A stretch of DNA of 64,000 nucleotides from Dactylosporangium siamense (GTDB lineage Bacteria; Actinomycetota; Actinomycetes; Mycobacteriales; Micromonosporaceae), in NCBI RefSeq assembly GCF_016862795.1, contig NZ_BONQ01000128.1:62001-126000 (forward strand). The letters run 5' to 3'. The notes beneath the pieces were generated by a model. It saw only the letters and a list, made by a program, of their open reading frames with translations, made no database searches and was not told where the DNA came from. Shown one piece after another: positions 25,420 through 33,918 of this stretch; the stretch's first letter is position 1; the number at the start of each line of letters is the position of its first letter. Both the position numbers and the translations under genes were made by a program.

Positions 25420-28164
25420 CTACGACCCGACGGCGCAGCTGGTGCCGTTGAGGGTGAAGGCGGTCGGGTTGGTGTTGGTGGTGTTGTTCCAGGAGGCGAT
25501 GAAGCCGAAGTCGACGCTGCCGCCGTTGGCCCCGATCACCTTCGTGTAGTCGGCGTTGGTGACGGTGACGCCTGCGCCGGTCTGGCTGTTGACGCCGCCC
25601 CAGATCTGGCTGATGGTCTGGCCGTTGGCGTACGTCCACTTGAGGTTCCACCCGTTCACCGCGGTGGCCGACCGGTTGGTGATCTTCACCGCGCCCTGGA
25701 AGGCGCCGCCCCACTGGCCGGTGACCGAGTAGGCGACGGTGCAGGCGGCCGAGGAGGACGGCGAGACCGAGGCCGACCGCGACGGCGAGGCCGACGATGA
25801 GGCGGACCGTGAAGGCGAGGCCGAGGCCGACCGCGACGGCGACGCGGAGTACGACGTCGGCGGGGCGCCGGTGCGGTCGCCGTAGATGATGCCGCGGCCG
25901 TTGGTGCCGAGGTACACCCGGCCGTAGACGCGCGGGTCACCGGTGATCGTGTCGCCGATGTTGCCGTACTGGTGCTGGTCGTCGTTGATGCGCAGCCAGG
26001 ACGCGGCGCTGTCGTCGGAGCGGTACACGCCCTTCTTCCCGTCGACCTGCGCCACGGCGAAGACCGCTACGTTCGAGCGGCCGGGCGCGCCCTTGCCGAA
26101 GCCCACCGCGTTCGCTGCCTGTACCGACGCCACCTTGGCAAACGAAACGCCACCGTCGGTGGACCGGAACAGCCCCGAGGTCCCACCCGCGAGCCAGATC
26201 TCACCGGCGACGCCGGGGACGGCCTTGAAGGTGGCGGTGGCCGGGAGTCCGGTGGCAGCCGCGGCGAACGTGGCGCCGCCGTTGGTGCTGCGGTAGAAGG
26301 TGCCGCCGGAGAAGCCGTAGAACGTGCTGGCATTCACCCGGTCGGACTCGACGACCGCGTTCTGCGGCAGGCCCGAAGCCTGGGTCCAGGTGTTGCCGAA
26401 GCCGACGGAGTACACGGGCGCGCTGTTCTTCGGCGCCCAGACGAACCTGGAGCCGTCGGCGGCGGCGGCGATCGTGCCGCCCTCGTTGATGCCGCCGGGT
26501 TCGCTGCCCTGGAACCAGTTCGCGCCGCCGTCGGTGGAGAACGCGGCGTGGCTGTCGTTGGGGCGGTCACTGTCGGCGAAGTTGCCGGCGCGGACCATGA
26601 CGCTCGGGTTGAGCTCGGCGTAGTCGAGGCTGGTGGTGCTGGTGAAGTACGGCGACTGGAACATCATGGCGGGCACGGCGTCGAGGTTGGTGTGCCGGAA
26701 GCCGCCGATGTCGCCGAGGCCGGAGATGAGCGGGGCACCCGACGGCGGGCTGATGAGGTCCAGCACCGCGGTCTCCTCCAGGCCCGCGGCCATCGGTGTG
26801 ATCGTGATCTGGCCGCCGGTGTCCCAGGTGGTGAGGTCGGTGCTGCCGTAGATCGTCGCGCCGGTGCCGTACATGAAGCGGTTGGAGTTGAACGGGTCGA
26901 TCTCCAGGGACTCCGTCATCCAGCCGAGCTTCGGGGAGACCTCCGGCGGCTGCGGGTTGGCGCCCAGCGACAGCCACGGCGAGCGGCTGACGTCCATCTT
27001 GTACCGGAGGCTGCGGTTCGGGTAGCTGCTGAAGTCCCAGATCCGGGTCCAGGTCGCGCCGGCGTCGGTGCTGCGGAAGAAGATGACGTCCGGCCACCAG
27101 GAGATCTGGGTGGCGACCATGATGGTGTTCGGGTGCTGGCGGTCGATGGTGAGGCCGCTGTAGCCGAAGTAGTCGTCCGCGCTGCTGGACGGGATCGGGC
27201 TGATCTGGGTCCAGGCGCCGGTGGCCGTGTTGTACTTCCAGACGTCGCCCTTCGCCCCGTCGTACGGGCCGCCGGTGTCGCTGGTCGCGATGTACAGGTT
27301 GCCGCCGGCGGTGTCCAGGACGCCCTTGTGCGACAGGTACCCGGTCGGCTGCCCGGCGACGCGCTCCCAGGTGGTGCCGCCGTTGGTGGTGCGGTAGACG
27401 GTGTTCTGCTTGTCGGCCACTCCGACGTAGATGGTCTGCGTGGTATTCCCAAGCGTGCCGGTGCGCTTGTCGAACGTCACCCAGGTGACGCCCTGGTTGT
27501 CGGTGAGATAGCCGTTGACGTCGTTCGGGTCCTGCGCGTAGTTGCCCGGGTTCGGGAAGGCGGTGACCTTCGACCAGGTGACGCCGGAGTCGGTGCTGCG
27601 CCACAGCCCGTTGCCGCTCGGGGCGCCGAGGTACAGGATCGAGTTCTTGTTCGGGTCGATCGCGAGGCGCTCCCCCATGCCGCGGCCGGGCATGTTGCCG
27701 CCGAGCTTGAACGGCAGCGGGGTGCTCTGCCAGGTGGCACCCTTGTCGGAGGAGCGCAGGATCGCGCCGTTGTTCGGGTCCCAGGTGTTGGTGTACATGC
27801 CGGCGGCCACGTACACCTTGTTCGGGTCGACCTCGTCGGTGGCGAGGCTGACGACGCCGTTGTAGCCCCAGTTGTCCTGGCCGACCCAGTCCAGCAGCGG
27901 GATCCAGCGGTTCGTGGCCGGGTCCAGGCGATACGCGCCACCGATGTCCGTGCGCGCGTAGACCAGGTTCTGCTGCTTCTGGTTGAAGATGATGCCCGGC
28001 ACGAAGCCGCCGCCCTCGATCTGCACGTTCTTGAGCGCGTACGGGTCCGCGGCCGCGGCCTGCGCGGGGCTGGTGGCGGTCTGCACGACGACGCCGAGCG
28101 CGACGACCGTCACCGCCCCCGCCAGCCCGGCGACGATCCTTGACTTGGTTCGCATGGGCCGCAT
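25420..28164 (-). CDS. Secreted GH74 xyloglucanase with Ser-rich linker and CBM2
   Basis: About 914 residues. A signal peptide ends near PAQAAAADP. The GH74 catalytic part (residues about 40-780) has two seven-bladed propellers, recurrent RSTDGG/RSTDAGATW blade motifs, and the catalytic aspartates expected in ARTDIGGAYRLD and in SGLGDIGGF. A linker of about 33 residues is built from repeats such as SASPSRSAS, and the C-terminal ~100 residues are a cellulose-binding CBM2 (CTVAYSVTGQWGGAFQ ... WNNTTNTNPTAFTLNG) with two paired cysteines. It would cut xyloglucan at plant cell walls. GTG 28179, ATG 28164 and ATG 28155 are possible starts; a LacI-type palindrome overlaps the first. Confidence 0.95.
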   Translation of the reverse strand: MRPMRTKSRIVAGLAGAVTVVALGVVVQTATSPAQAAAADPYALKNVQIEGGGFVPGIIFNQKQQNLVYARTDIGGAYRLDPATNRWIPLLDWVGQDNWGYNGVVSLATDEVDPNKVYVAAGMYTNTWDPNNGAILRSSDKGATWQSTPLPFKLGGNMPGRGMGERLAIDPNKNSILYLGAPSGNGLWRSTDSGVTWSKVTAFPNPGNYAQDPNDVNGYLTDNQGVTWVTFDKRTGTLGNTTQTIYVGVADKQNTVYRTTNGGTTWERVAGQPTGYLSHKGVLDTAGGNLYIATSDTGGPYDGAKGDVWKYNTATGAWTQISPIPSSSADDYFGYSGLTIDRQHPNTIMVATQISWWPDVIFFRSTDAGATWTRIWDFSSYPNRSLRYKMDVSRSPWLSLGANPQPPEVSPKLGWMTESLEIDPFNSNRFMYGTGATIYGSTDLTTWDTGGQITITPMAAGLEETAVLDLISPPSGAPLISGLGDIGGFRHTNLDAVPAMMFQSPYFTSTTSLDYAELNPSVMVRAGNFADSDRPNDSHAAFSTDGGANWFQGSEPGGINEGGTIAAAADGSRFVWAPKNSAPVYSVGFGNTWTQASGLPQNAVVESDRVNASTFYGFSGGTFYRSTNGGATFAAAATGLPATATFKAVPGVAGEIWLAGGTSGLFRSTDGGVSFAKVASVQAANAVGFGKGAPGRSNVAVFAVAQVDGKKGVYRSDDSAASWLRINDDQHQYGNIGDTITGDPRVYGRVYLGTNGRGIIYGDRTGAPPTSYSASPSRSASASPSRSASSSASPSRSASVSPSSSAACTVAYSVTGQWGGAFQGAVKITNRSATAVNGWNLKWTYANGQTISQIWGGVNSQTGAGVTVTNADYTKVIGANGGSVDFGFIASWNNTTNTNPTAFTLNGTSCAVGS

Positions 28165-28167
28165 GGT

Positions 28168-28179
28168 GTGAGCGCTCAC
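28168..28179. promoter_or_regulatory. LacI-family-type operator at the GH74 start
   Basis: GTGAGCGCTCAC is a perfect 12-bp palindrome with a GAGCGCTC core like the CebR/CelR sites (TGGGAGCGCTCCCA) that control cellulases in actinomycetes. It lies 3 bp upstream of ATG 28164 on the minus strand. Sugar-responsive repression is inferred. Confidence 0.55.
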
Positions 28180-28254
28180 TGTCCCGGGTCAACGAACGGA
28201 CAGTCCCGGTCCAGGTCACGGCCCCGGCAGCCGTGAAACTCTCATGACCTCACG

Positions 28255-28260
28255 TAGGGT
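28255..28260 (+). promoter_or_regulatory. Candidate -10 element (TAGGGT)
   Basis: TAGGGT ends 8 nt before GTG 28269 with no Shine-Dalgarno between; a leaderless start is likely. Confidence 0.4.
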
Positions 28261-28268
28261 TGTGCCCC

Positions 28269-29333
28269 GTGAGACGGGCCCGACCGCTGATCGCTCTCGC
28301 CGCCGCGCTCGTCGTCGGCGGCTGGCTGCTGTTCTCCCCCACGTCCCGGGATGTCCCGCCGACCGTCGCGCCGTCCGGTGCCGGCACCGTGACGGCGACC
28401 CTGACGCCCGGGGTCGTGCCCGCGCGGCTGGCCGACGGCGCGATCTACACGCCGCTGCTGTACCTGGACACCGGCACCTCCGTCGGCACGGCCCCGTCGG
28501 CGGACGGCACCGCGGAGCGGCTCCTGCTGCGCGGCGCCGGCGCCCCGCGCGAGCTGCGCAGCGTGCCGAAGGACCGGTTCCCGCAGTGGCTGGGCCTCAC
28601 CGCCGCCGACGGCGTCCTGTACTGGGCGGAGTCCTCGGCGACCGCGGCCGGGCCGTACGAGACACGGCTGTGGCGCGCACCGGTCGCCCCGGCCGCGGGC
28701 CCGCCGGTCGCACTGACCGCCGACACGGGCGGGATCGTGTTCTTCGAGTCCCAGTACGACCTCGTCGTCGCGGAGGACCGGCTGCACTGGGTCGCCGCGA
28801 CCCCCGACGACGCACCCAAGACCGAGGTGCGCTCGATCGCGCTCACCGGCGGCGCGGTGGCCAAGGACGTCATCGACGGCCGGTACCGATGGAGCGCCTG
28901 GCCCTGGCTCCTCAGCGTCGACCCGGGCGCGGCGACGCTGCTGAACCGGGCCGACGGGCAGCGGCGACCCGTGCCGGCGACCGCGGCGGAGACGCTGCTG
29001 TGCACCCCGGAATGGTGCCGCGCCATCGCGGAGACCGGGAGCGGGCGTAATCTGGTCGACGTCATGCACGCCGACGGCAGCGACCGGCGGCGCCTGCCGG
29101 GTGACGTCAACACCATCGGCGTCGACGTCGGCCTGCTGGACCGGTTCGAGTTGCTGACGAGCGTGGAGGGCGAGTCGCTGCGGCTGCTCGCGTATGACCT
29201 GCCGACCGGCCGGACGATCGTCCTCGCGGGTGACGTCAGCGTGGTCACGACCCGCGGCGGCCTGGTCTGGTGGTCCACCGGCAACCCGGAACCGACCGAC
29301 TGGCACGTGCTGGATCTGCACCAGTTGGCGTAG
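28269..29333 (+). CDS. Secreted or membrane-anchored propeller-like protein of unknown function
   Basis: 354 residues from GTG 28269. One hydrophobic helix at residues 6-20 (signal anchor) precedes about 330 outer residues with repeating short strands and Trp-containing turns (GVLYWAESSATAAG, LHWVAATPDD, GLVWWSTGNPEP), suggesting a six- or seven-bladed propeller similar to TolB-like domains. Two cysteines (CTPEWC) may form a disulfide. It is divergent from GH74 with about 100 bp between. No catalytic motif recognised. Confidence 0.7.
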   Translation: MRRARPLIALAAALVVGGWLLFSPTSRDVPPTVAPSGAGTVTATLTPGVVPARLADGAIYTPLLYLDTGTSVGTAPSADGTAERLLLRGAGAPRELRSVPKDRFPQWLGLTAADGVLYWAESSATAAGPYETRLWRAPVAPAAGPPVALTADTGGIVFFESQYDLVVAEDRLHWVAATPDDAPKTEVRSIALTGGAVAKDVIDGRYRWSAWPWLLSVDPGAATLLNRADGQRRPVPATAAETLLCTPEWCRAIAETGSGRNLVDVMHADGSDRRRLPGDVNTIGVDVGLLDRFELLTSVEGESLRLLAYDLPTGRTIVLAGDVSVVTTRGGLVWWSTGNPEPTDWHVLDLHQLA

Positions 29334-29445
29334 CCCTAACCCCTGTCAACAGCCGTAATCGAACGTGTGCTCGAATTGTAACCGGCCTGCGTAGGCTGGT
29401 TCCCGGCTTCGAAACGGGCCGGTGAGCTCGACCAGGAGGGTTTCA

Positions 29446-31020
29446 GTGACGAATCCAACGGCCGCGGCGTCGAATAAGATCGACGCCGCGGTGCTGAAGA
29501 TCGCGGGGGTCGTGGTCCTCGGCGCGATCATGTCGATTCTCGACATCACCGTCGTCAGCGTGGCGCTGCCGACGTTCCAGTCCGAGTTCAAGACGTCGTA
29601 CGCGACCGTCGCCTGGACGATGACCGGCTACACCCTGGCGCTCGCCACCGTCATCCCGCTCACCGGGTGGGCCGCGGACCGGTTCGGCACCAAGCGGCTC
29701 TACATGGTGGCGCTCGCGCTCTTCACCATCGGCTCCGGCCTGTGCGCCACCGCCGACTCCATCGGTCAGCTCATCGGCTGGCGGGTCGTGCAGGGTCTCG
29801 GCGGCGGCATGCTCATGCCGCTGGGCATGACGATGATGACCCGGGCCGCCGGCCCGGAGCGCATCGGCCGGCTCATGGCGATCCTCGGCATCCCGATGCT
29901 GCTCGGCCCGATCACCGGCCCGATCCTCGGCGGCTGGCTCATCGACGAGTACTCCTGGCACTGGATCTTCCTCATCAACCTGCCGATCGGCGCGATCGCG
30001 CTGGTCTACGCGGCGATGGCACTGCCGAAGGACGACCCGAAGCCGTCGGAGTCCTTCGACTTCCTCGGCATGCTCATGCTGTCGCCGGGTCTGGCGCTGT
30101 TCCTGTTCGGCGTGTCGTCGCTGCCCGGCGAGGGCACGTTCAGCGCGACCAAGGTCTGGCTGCCGATGCTCATCGGCGGGCTGCTGGTCATCGGCTTCGT
30201 GTTCTACTCGTTCGTGCCGAAGCACCCGCTGCTGGACCTGCGGCTGTTCCGCAACCGCAAGCTGACGATCGCGACGATCACGCTGTTCGTGTTCATCATC
30301 GCGTTCATGGGCGCCGGGCTGCTGTTCCCGAGCTACTTCCTGCAGGTCGGCGGCGAGTCCACGCTGCACGCCGGGCTGCTGATGGCCCCGCAGGGCATCG
30401 GCGCGATGCTGACCATGCCGATCGCCGGCATGCTCGCCGACAAGGTGCCGGTCGGCCGGACGGTGCCGTTCGCGATGGCGCTCATCGCCGTCGGCTTCTT
30501 CACCTTCACGCAGGTCACCGCCGACACGTCGTACTGGCTGCTGTGCGGCTCGCTGTTCGTCATGGGCCTCGGCATGGGCGGCACGATGATGCCGATCATG
30601 ACCTCGGCGCTGAAGACGCTCAGCCACGCCGAGGTCGCCCGCGGCTCCACGCTCGTCAACATCCTCCAGCAGATCGGTGGCTCCGTGGGCGCCGCCGTCA
30701 TGTCGGTGATCCTGACCAGCAACCTCAACGAGTCGGACCTGGCGCCGATTCCGAGTCCCGTGGACGGCAAGCCCATCACCGAGGCGGGTCTGGCGATCCT
30801 GGCCCAGCACGTTCCCGGACTGCCGGAGAAGCTGCCGCCGGGGCTGTTCGACAAGGGCCTGGCGTTTGTGGCGGACTCGTTCGCCGCGACGTTCTGGGTC
30901 GGTTTCGCGCTGGTCCTGGCGACGTTCATCCCGATCGCGTTCCTGCCGCGCAAGAAGGAGGCGACGCCGATCGGCGACGACGCCCCCGCCGGCGCCGCGA
31001 CCCCGGTGATCGTGCACTGA
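29446..31020 (+). CDS. DHA2-family MFS multidrug exporter, 14 TM
   Basis: 524 residues with fourteen predicted helices. The DHA2 motifs are clear: SILDITVVSVALPTFQ (motif D1), TGYTLALATVIPLTGWAADRFGTKR (motif A) and IGWRVVQGLGGGMLMP (motif B/C). It resembles EmrB/QacA drug-proton antiporters. AGGAGG stands 6 nt before GTG 29446, which decides the start over GTG 29422. It is monocistronic with a strong hairpin 10 bp after the stop. No regulator is adjacent. Confidence 0.93.
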   Translation: MTNPTAAASNKIDAAVLKIAGVVVLGAIMSILDITVVSVALPTFQSEFKTSYATVAWTMTGYTLALATVIPLTGWAADRFGTKRLYMVALALFTIGSGLCATADSIGQLIGWRVVQGLGGGMLMPLGMTMMTRAAGPERIGRLMAILGIPMLLGPITGPILGGWLIDEYSWHWIFLINLPIGAIALVYAAMALPKDDPKPSESFDFLGMLMLSPGLALFLFGVSSLPGEGTFSATKVWLPMLIGGLLVIGFVFYSFVPKHPLLDLRLFRNRKLTIATITLFVFIIAFMGAGLLFPSYFLQVGGESTLHAGLLMAPQGIGAMLTMPIAGMLADKVPVGRTVPFAMALIAVGFFTFTQVTADTSYWLLCGSLFVMGLGMGGTMMPIMTSALKTLSHAEVARGSTLVNILQQIGGSVGAAVMSVILTSNLNESDLAPIPSPVDGKPITEAGLAILAQHVPGLPEKLPPGLFDKGLAFVADSFAATFWVGFALVLATFIPIAFLPRKKEATPIGDDAPAGAATPVIVH

Positions 31021-31030
31021 TCGCTGCACA

Positions 31031-31068
31031 CGAAAAGGCCGCTCCCGGCGTCGGGGGCGGCCTTTTCG
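31031..31068. terminator. Intrinsic terminator, bidirectional
   Basis: A 17-position stem with one mismatch: CGAAAAGGCCGC-T-CCCG pairs with CGGG-G-GCGGCCTTTTCG around GCGT. The T run on either strand makes it work for the DHA2 gene and for the convergent hydrolase. Confidence 0.85.
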
Positions 31069-31073
31069 CTGGT

Positions 31074-31892
31074 TCAGACGGTCTTCAGCGACCCGGCGAA
31101 GAAGTCGGCGAACGGCCGCACGAACCCCGCGCGGGCGATGTTCGCCGCGTTGTGCGACGACCTCGGGACGCGCAGGGCCCGGCCGTGTGCCGTGACGTCC
31201 GCGATCGCCCGGCAGTTCTCCATGAAGTACCCCGGACTGCGGGCGCCTGCGGCCAGCAGTAGCTCGGCGGTGATGCCGGCGTAGTCGGAGGGCGGCCCGC
31301 CGTGCGCATGGATGCGGCGGACCTCGGGCGGGATCGTGGGCATCAGGTCCACGAACCTGCGCCCGATCGGGGTCCGCAGGAACAGCCGGGTGACGCCCAG
31401 CGCCATCCCGAACGGCAGCTTCGCGCCGATGTCGTCGGGATACGTCGTGCGGGCCATCACGGTCATCGCGCGGGCGTGGTCACCGGCGGCGACGAGCCGT
31501 TCGAACTCGTCGATGAACTCCAGTTCGCGGCGGCCGTCGATCCTGAGGGCCGGGTCGTAGACGGCGACGCGCCGCACCGCCGGCAGGCTCAGGGCCGCCC
31601 GCAGTGCCACGAACCCGCCGCCGCTGTGCCCGAAGACGCTCCGCGCCCCGGTGTGCTCCAGGACCGCGCCGAGGTCGGCCAGGTCGGTCTCGACGGTCTC
31701 GGTGCCGGTCAGCGGCGCCGTGTCCGGGCGGCCGCGGCGGTTGTACAGGTGCACCGTGAACCGGTCCGACAACGCCTTGGCCAGCCGCTGGTAGTCCCGC
31801 ACCGCGACCCCGCCGCCGTGCAGGATCACGATGCCCGGGCCGGTGCCCGTGGAATACACCGGAATGCCGGTGTGCGTGGATGTGACCCGCAT
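31074..31892 (-). CDS. Alpha/beta hydrolase
   Basis: 272 residues. Oxyanion motif ILHGGG at about 24-29, nucleophile elbow GHSGGG near 93-98 (Ser), an acid in the VYDPALRIDG strand region, and the final His probably in VPRSSHNAANI. It begins with the substrate-like opening IPVYSTGTGPGIVILHGG seen in small hydrolases such as proline-iminopeptidase-like or haloalkane-dehalogenase-like proteins; the reaction is unknown. GGGGAGG is close to the ATG. A 17-bp inverted repeat upstream suggests a repressor, but none is encoded beside it. Confidence 0.88.
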   Translation of the reverse strand: MRVTSTHTGIPVYSTGTGPGIVILHGGGVAVRDYQRLAKALSDRFTVHLYNRRGRPDTAPLTGTETVETDLADLGAVLEHTGARSVFGHSGGGFVALRAALSLPAVRRVAVYDPALRIDGRRELEFIDEFERLVAAGDHARAMTVMARTTYPDDIGAKLPFGMALGVTRLFLRTPIGRRFVDLMPTIPPEVRRIHAHGGPPSDYAGITAELLLAAGARSPGYFMENCRAIADVTAHGRALRVPRSSHNAANIARAGFVRPFADFFAGSLKTV

Positions 31893-31909
31893 CAGCCCTC
31901 CCCATTTTA

Positions 31910-31926
31910 TGCGAACACTGTTTGCA
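31910..31926. promoter_or_regulatory. 17-bp inverted repeat upstream of the hydrolase
   Basis: TGCGAACA-C-TGTTTGCA, one mismatch between arms, 18 bp upstream of the hydrolase ATG in an AT-rich patch. The shape suits a TetR-type operator; no TetR gene is in the window. Confidence 0.4.
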
Positions 31927-31984
31927 GTTTATGGCGCCGGCCGCCGGTTTGCCAAATGGGCTGCGTCGATCGATGGACGGCGAA

Positions 31985-31990
31985 TAGCCT
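31985..31990 (+). promoter_or_regulatory. Candidate -10 element (TAGCCT)
   Basis: TAGCCT ends 6 nt before GTG 31997; leaderless start likely. Confidence 0.4.
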
Positions 31991-31996
31991 GCTGCG

Positions 31997-32527
31997 GTGA
32001 CGACCGGACACCTCGTGCGACTGCGACCGATCGAACCGGACGAGTGGGAAACGCTGTGGCGGTGGAACAACGACCGCGACGTGATGCGGTGGATGTTCGA
32101 CGGCTACCGCCAGACACTCGCCCGTTACGTCGCCCGTGGCGAGGAGCGGGGACCGAACACCTACGGGGACGTGCTCTTCGGCATCCAGACCCTGGCGGAG
32201 CCCCGGCTGGTCGGGCTGGTCCGGCTCAGCGGCGCCAACCCCGAGATCGGGCGGGCCGAGCTGGACATCTACCTCGGCGAGAAGGACAGCTGGGGGCACG
32301 GTTACGCCACCGAGGCCACCCGCCTGATGTGCCGCTACGGCTTCGAGGAGATGCGGCTGCACTCGGTCTACCTGTGGGTGGTGACCGAGAACGTCGCGGC
32401 CCGCCGGGTCTACGACAAGGTCGGCTTCCGTGAGGACGGACGACACCGCGAGTGCTTCCGCCGCGACGGAGAGTGGTACGACATGTACCTGATGAGCCTC
32501 CTCGCCAGCGACCCTATGCAGAACTAG
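31997..32527 (+). CDS. GNAT acetyltransferase, RimJ/RimL type
   Basis: 176 residues. The start HLVRLRPIEPDEWETLWRW, the acetyl-CoA strand/loop with GHGYATEATRLMCRYGFEE and the terminal VYDKVGFREDGRHRECF are the features of the RimJ/RimL subfamily (Acetyltransf_3), which acetylate N-termini, amino acids or antibiotics. The pyrophosphate loop reads SWGHGYA. GTG 31997 is set by TAGCCT 6 nt upstream. The next gene, a PadR regulator, has its own promoter 20 bp on. Confidence 0.9.
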   Translation: MTTGHLVRLRPIEPDEWETLWRWNNDRDVMRWMFDGYRQTLARYVARGEERGPNTYGDVLFGIQTLAEPRLVGLVRLSGANPEIGRAELDIYLGEKDSWGHGYATEATRLMCRYGFEEMRLHSVYLWVVTENVAARRVYDKVGFREDGRHRECFRRDGEWYDMYLMSLLASDPMQN

Positions 32528-32538
32528 GAATAGCTGTA

Positions 32539-32544
32539 TAGAGT
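32539..32544 (+). promoter_or_regulatory. Candidate -10 element (TAGAGT) of PadR/membrane pair
   Basis: TAGAGT ends 6 nt before ATG 32551. The surrounding TAGCTGTATAGAGTA is AT-rich with dyad character and could also be a PadR site. Confidence 0.42.
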
Positions 32545-32550
32545 ACCGGC

Positions 32551-32880
32551 ATGGGTGCGCTGCGCATGACGACGCCGCGGCTGCTCGTGCTCAGGGCGTT
32601 GCTGGCCGACCCCGGACGCGAGCGCTACGGCCTCGACCTCGCCACGGAGGCCGGGCTCGAACCCGGCACGATCTATCCGATCCTCGTCGCGTTCGAGGGC
32701 GCCGGCTGGCTGTCCAGCCGCGAGGAGGAGATCGACGTGCACGCCGCCGGCCGTCCCCGCCGGCGCTACTACCTGCTGACCGCAGAGGGCGCCACCGCGG
32801 CCCGGTCCGCCCTGGCCCGCCGCCGCGCCGCTTCGCCGGCACCTTCGCCGGGCCCGGACACGGGTCGGCTCGCATGGTGA
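32551..32880 (+). CDS. PadR-family transcriptional regulator, short form
   Basis: 109 residues, the PadR-s2 type without a C-terminal helical domain. The wHTH reads LLVLRALLADPGRERYGLDL, then GTIYPILVAFEGAGWL, followed by the wing GRPRRRYYLLTAEG. Its 3' end overlaps the start of the membrane protein gene by 7 bp, so the pair is coupled. Short PadR proteins in actinomycetes usually control an adjoining membrane protein or transporter, and that fits here. Confidence 0.92.
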   Translation: MGALRMTTPRLLVLRALLADPGRERYGLDLATEAGLEPGTIYPILVAFEGAGWLSSREEEIDVHAAGRPRRRYYLLTAEGATAARSALARRRAASPAPSPGPDTGRLAW

Positions 32881-33683
32881 CCGGGGCCGCCCCGGCCGCC
32901 CTCACCGGCGGGCTGCGGCTCGTTCTCGCGGCGCTCACGCTGCTGCTGCCCCGCGGCTTCCGCGACCGGCAGCGCGCCGAGTGGACCGCCGACCTCATGA
33001 CCATGACCACCGGCCGCTGGCGCTATCTCTTCGGCGCCGCCCGCACCCTCCCCGCACTGCGCGCCGCCGCCCGGCGGGCCGGCCTCTCCCGCGGCCCGAC
33101 CGCCGTCGCGCACACCACCGGCGCGCTGCGGGCACCCGCCCGCGTCCTGCTCTTCGGCCTCGGCTGGCCCGTGCTGTCCTGGGTCCTGCTCGTGCCGCTG
33201 TCCTACTTCCTGTTCGACATCCCGGGCCGCATCGCCCGCAGCGGCGGCGGCCCCGTCGACCCGAAGAGCCTCTGGCCCGACGACGGCGTGCTGTTCTGGG
33301 TGCTGCTGCCCCTGATGCTGACCCTGTGGTTCGGCACCTATGTGGCCCTCGCGGGCGGCTGGCTGCTCGCCGCGACGATCGGCCTCGCGGGCGCCGTCGT
33401 CGGGTTCGGCGGCCGCCGGATCTGGTTCGCGGTCGCGGGCCTGGGGCTGGCGGCGGTCGCGCTGCTGGCCGTCACGGTCGCCGGCTTCCCGATGTTCAAT
33501 GCCGATCCCGGCTATGGCGCCGCCCTGCTCGGCACGATCGCCGTCGGGCTCGGCCTGTTCGGGCGCAGCCTCGGCCGGTGGCAGCGGGGCTGGCTCGTGG
33601 TTGTCGGGCTCGCCGCGGTCGCGGTGCTGGCCGCGCACCACACCGCGCTCGGCGCCGACATGCACGCGTGGTTCCGGGACTGA
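32874..33683 (+). CDS. Multi-pass membrane protein coupled to PadR
   Basis: 269 residues. A soluble amphipathic N-terminal third (LLLPRGFRDRQRAEWTADL, then RYLFGAARTLPALRAA) resembles the cytosolic start of proteins often placed next to PadR-s2 regulators. Six hydrophobic segments follow from about residue 92 to 262. The family was not recognised. Start ATG/GTG near 32874 overlaps the regulator stop. It is probably the membrane target or sensor partner of that regulator. Confidence 0.75.
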   Translation: MVTGAAPAALTGGLRLVLAALTLLLPRGFRDRQRAEWTADLMTMTTGRWRYLFGAARTLPALRAAARRAGLSRGPTAVAHTTGALRAPARVLLFGLGWPVLSWVLLVPLSYFLFDIPGRIARSGGGPVDPKSLWPDDGVLFWVLLPLMLTLWFGTYVALAGGWLLAATIGLAGAVVGFGGRRIWFAVAGLGLAAVALLAVTVAGFPMFNADPGYGAALLGTIAVGLGLFGRSLGRWQRGWLVVVGLAAVAVLAAHHTALGADMHAWFRD

Positions 33684-33892
33684 TCCCCGGCTCGCCGTGC
33701 GCGCCGAACATGCCGGCGTGCACGGCCTCCTGGATCACCGCGGGCGCGGCCGTGCCCACGTCGGGCATGCCCTCGCCGGAGATGTGGTCCATGGCGCCGC
33801 CGTCGGACGAGATCAAAGGACCGCGTCACCCCCTTGTCCCGACGGCACCCTGTGATCCACGCCGCCACCGTCGGACGAGATCAAGGACCGCG
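33684..33892. other. Intergenic region with coding-like minus-strand fragment
   Basis: 209 bp between the membrane protein and BenE. On the minus strand from about 33798 to 33690 the codons read MDHISGEGMPDVGTAAPAVI and onward with almost only G/C in third position, then lose the bias without a stop. This looks like the stub of a lost gene. The right half contains the first copy of a ~50-bp direct repeat. Confidence 0.35.
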
Positions 33893-33918
33893 TCACCCCT
33901 TTGTCCCGACGGCACCCT
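33801..33918. repeat. Direct repeat of about 50 bp across the BenE 3' end
   Basis: Copy one at 33801-33851 and copy two at 33869-33918 differ by one deleted base and one or two substitutions; the period is 68 bp. Both begin CGTCGGACGAGATCAA and end TTGTCCCGACGGCACCCT. The second copy includes the BenE stop codon and its last codons, so the duplication involved the end of a coding region. Confidence 0.85.
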
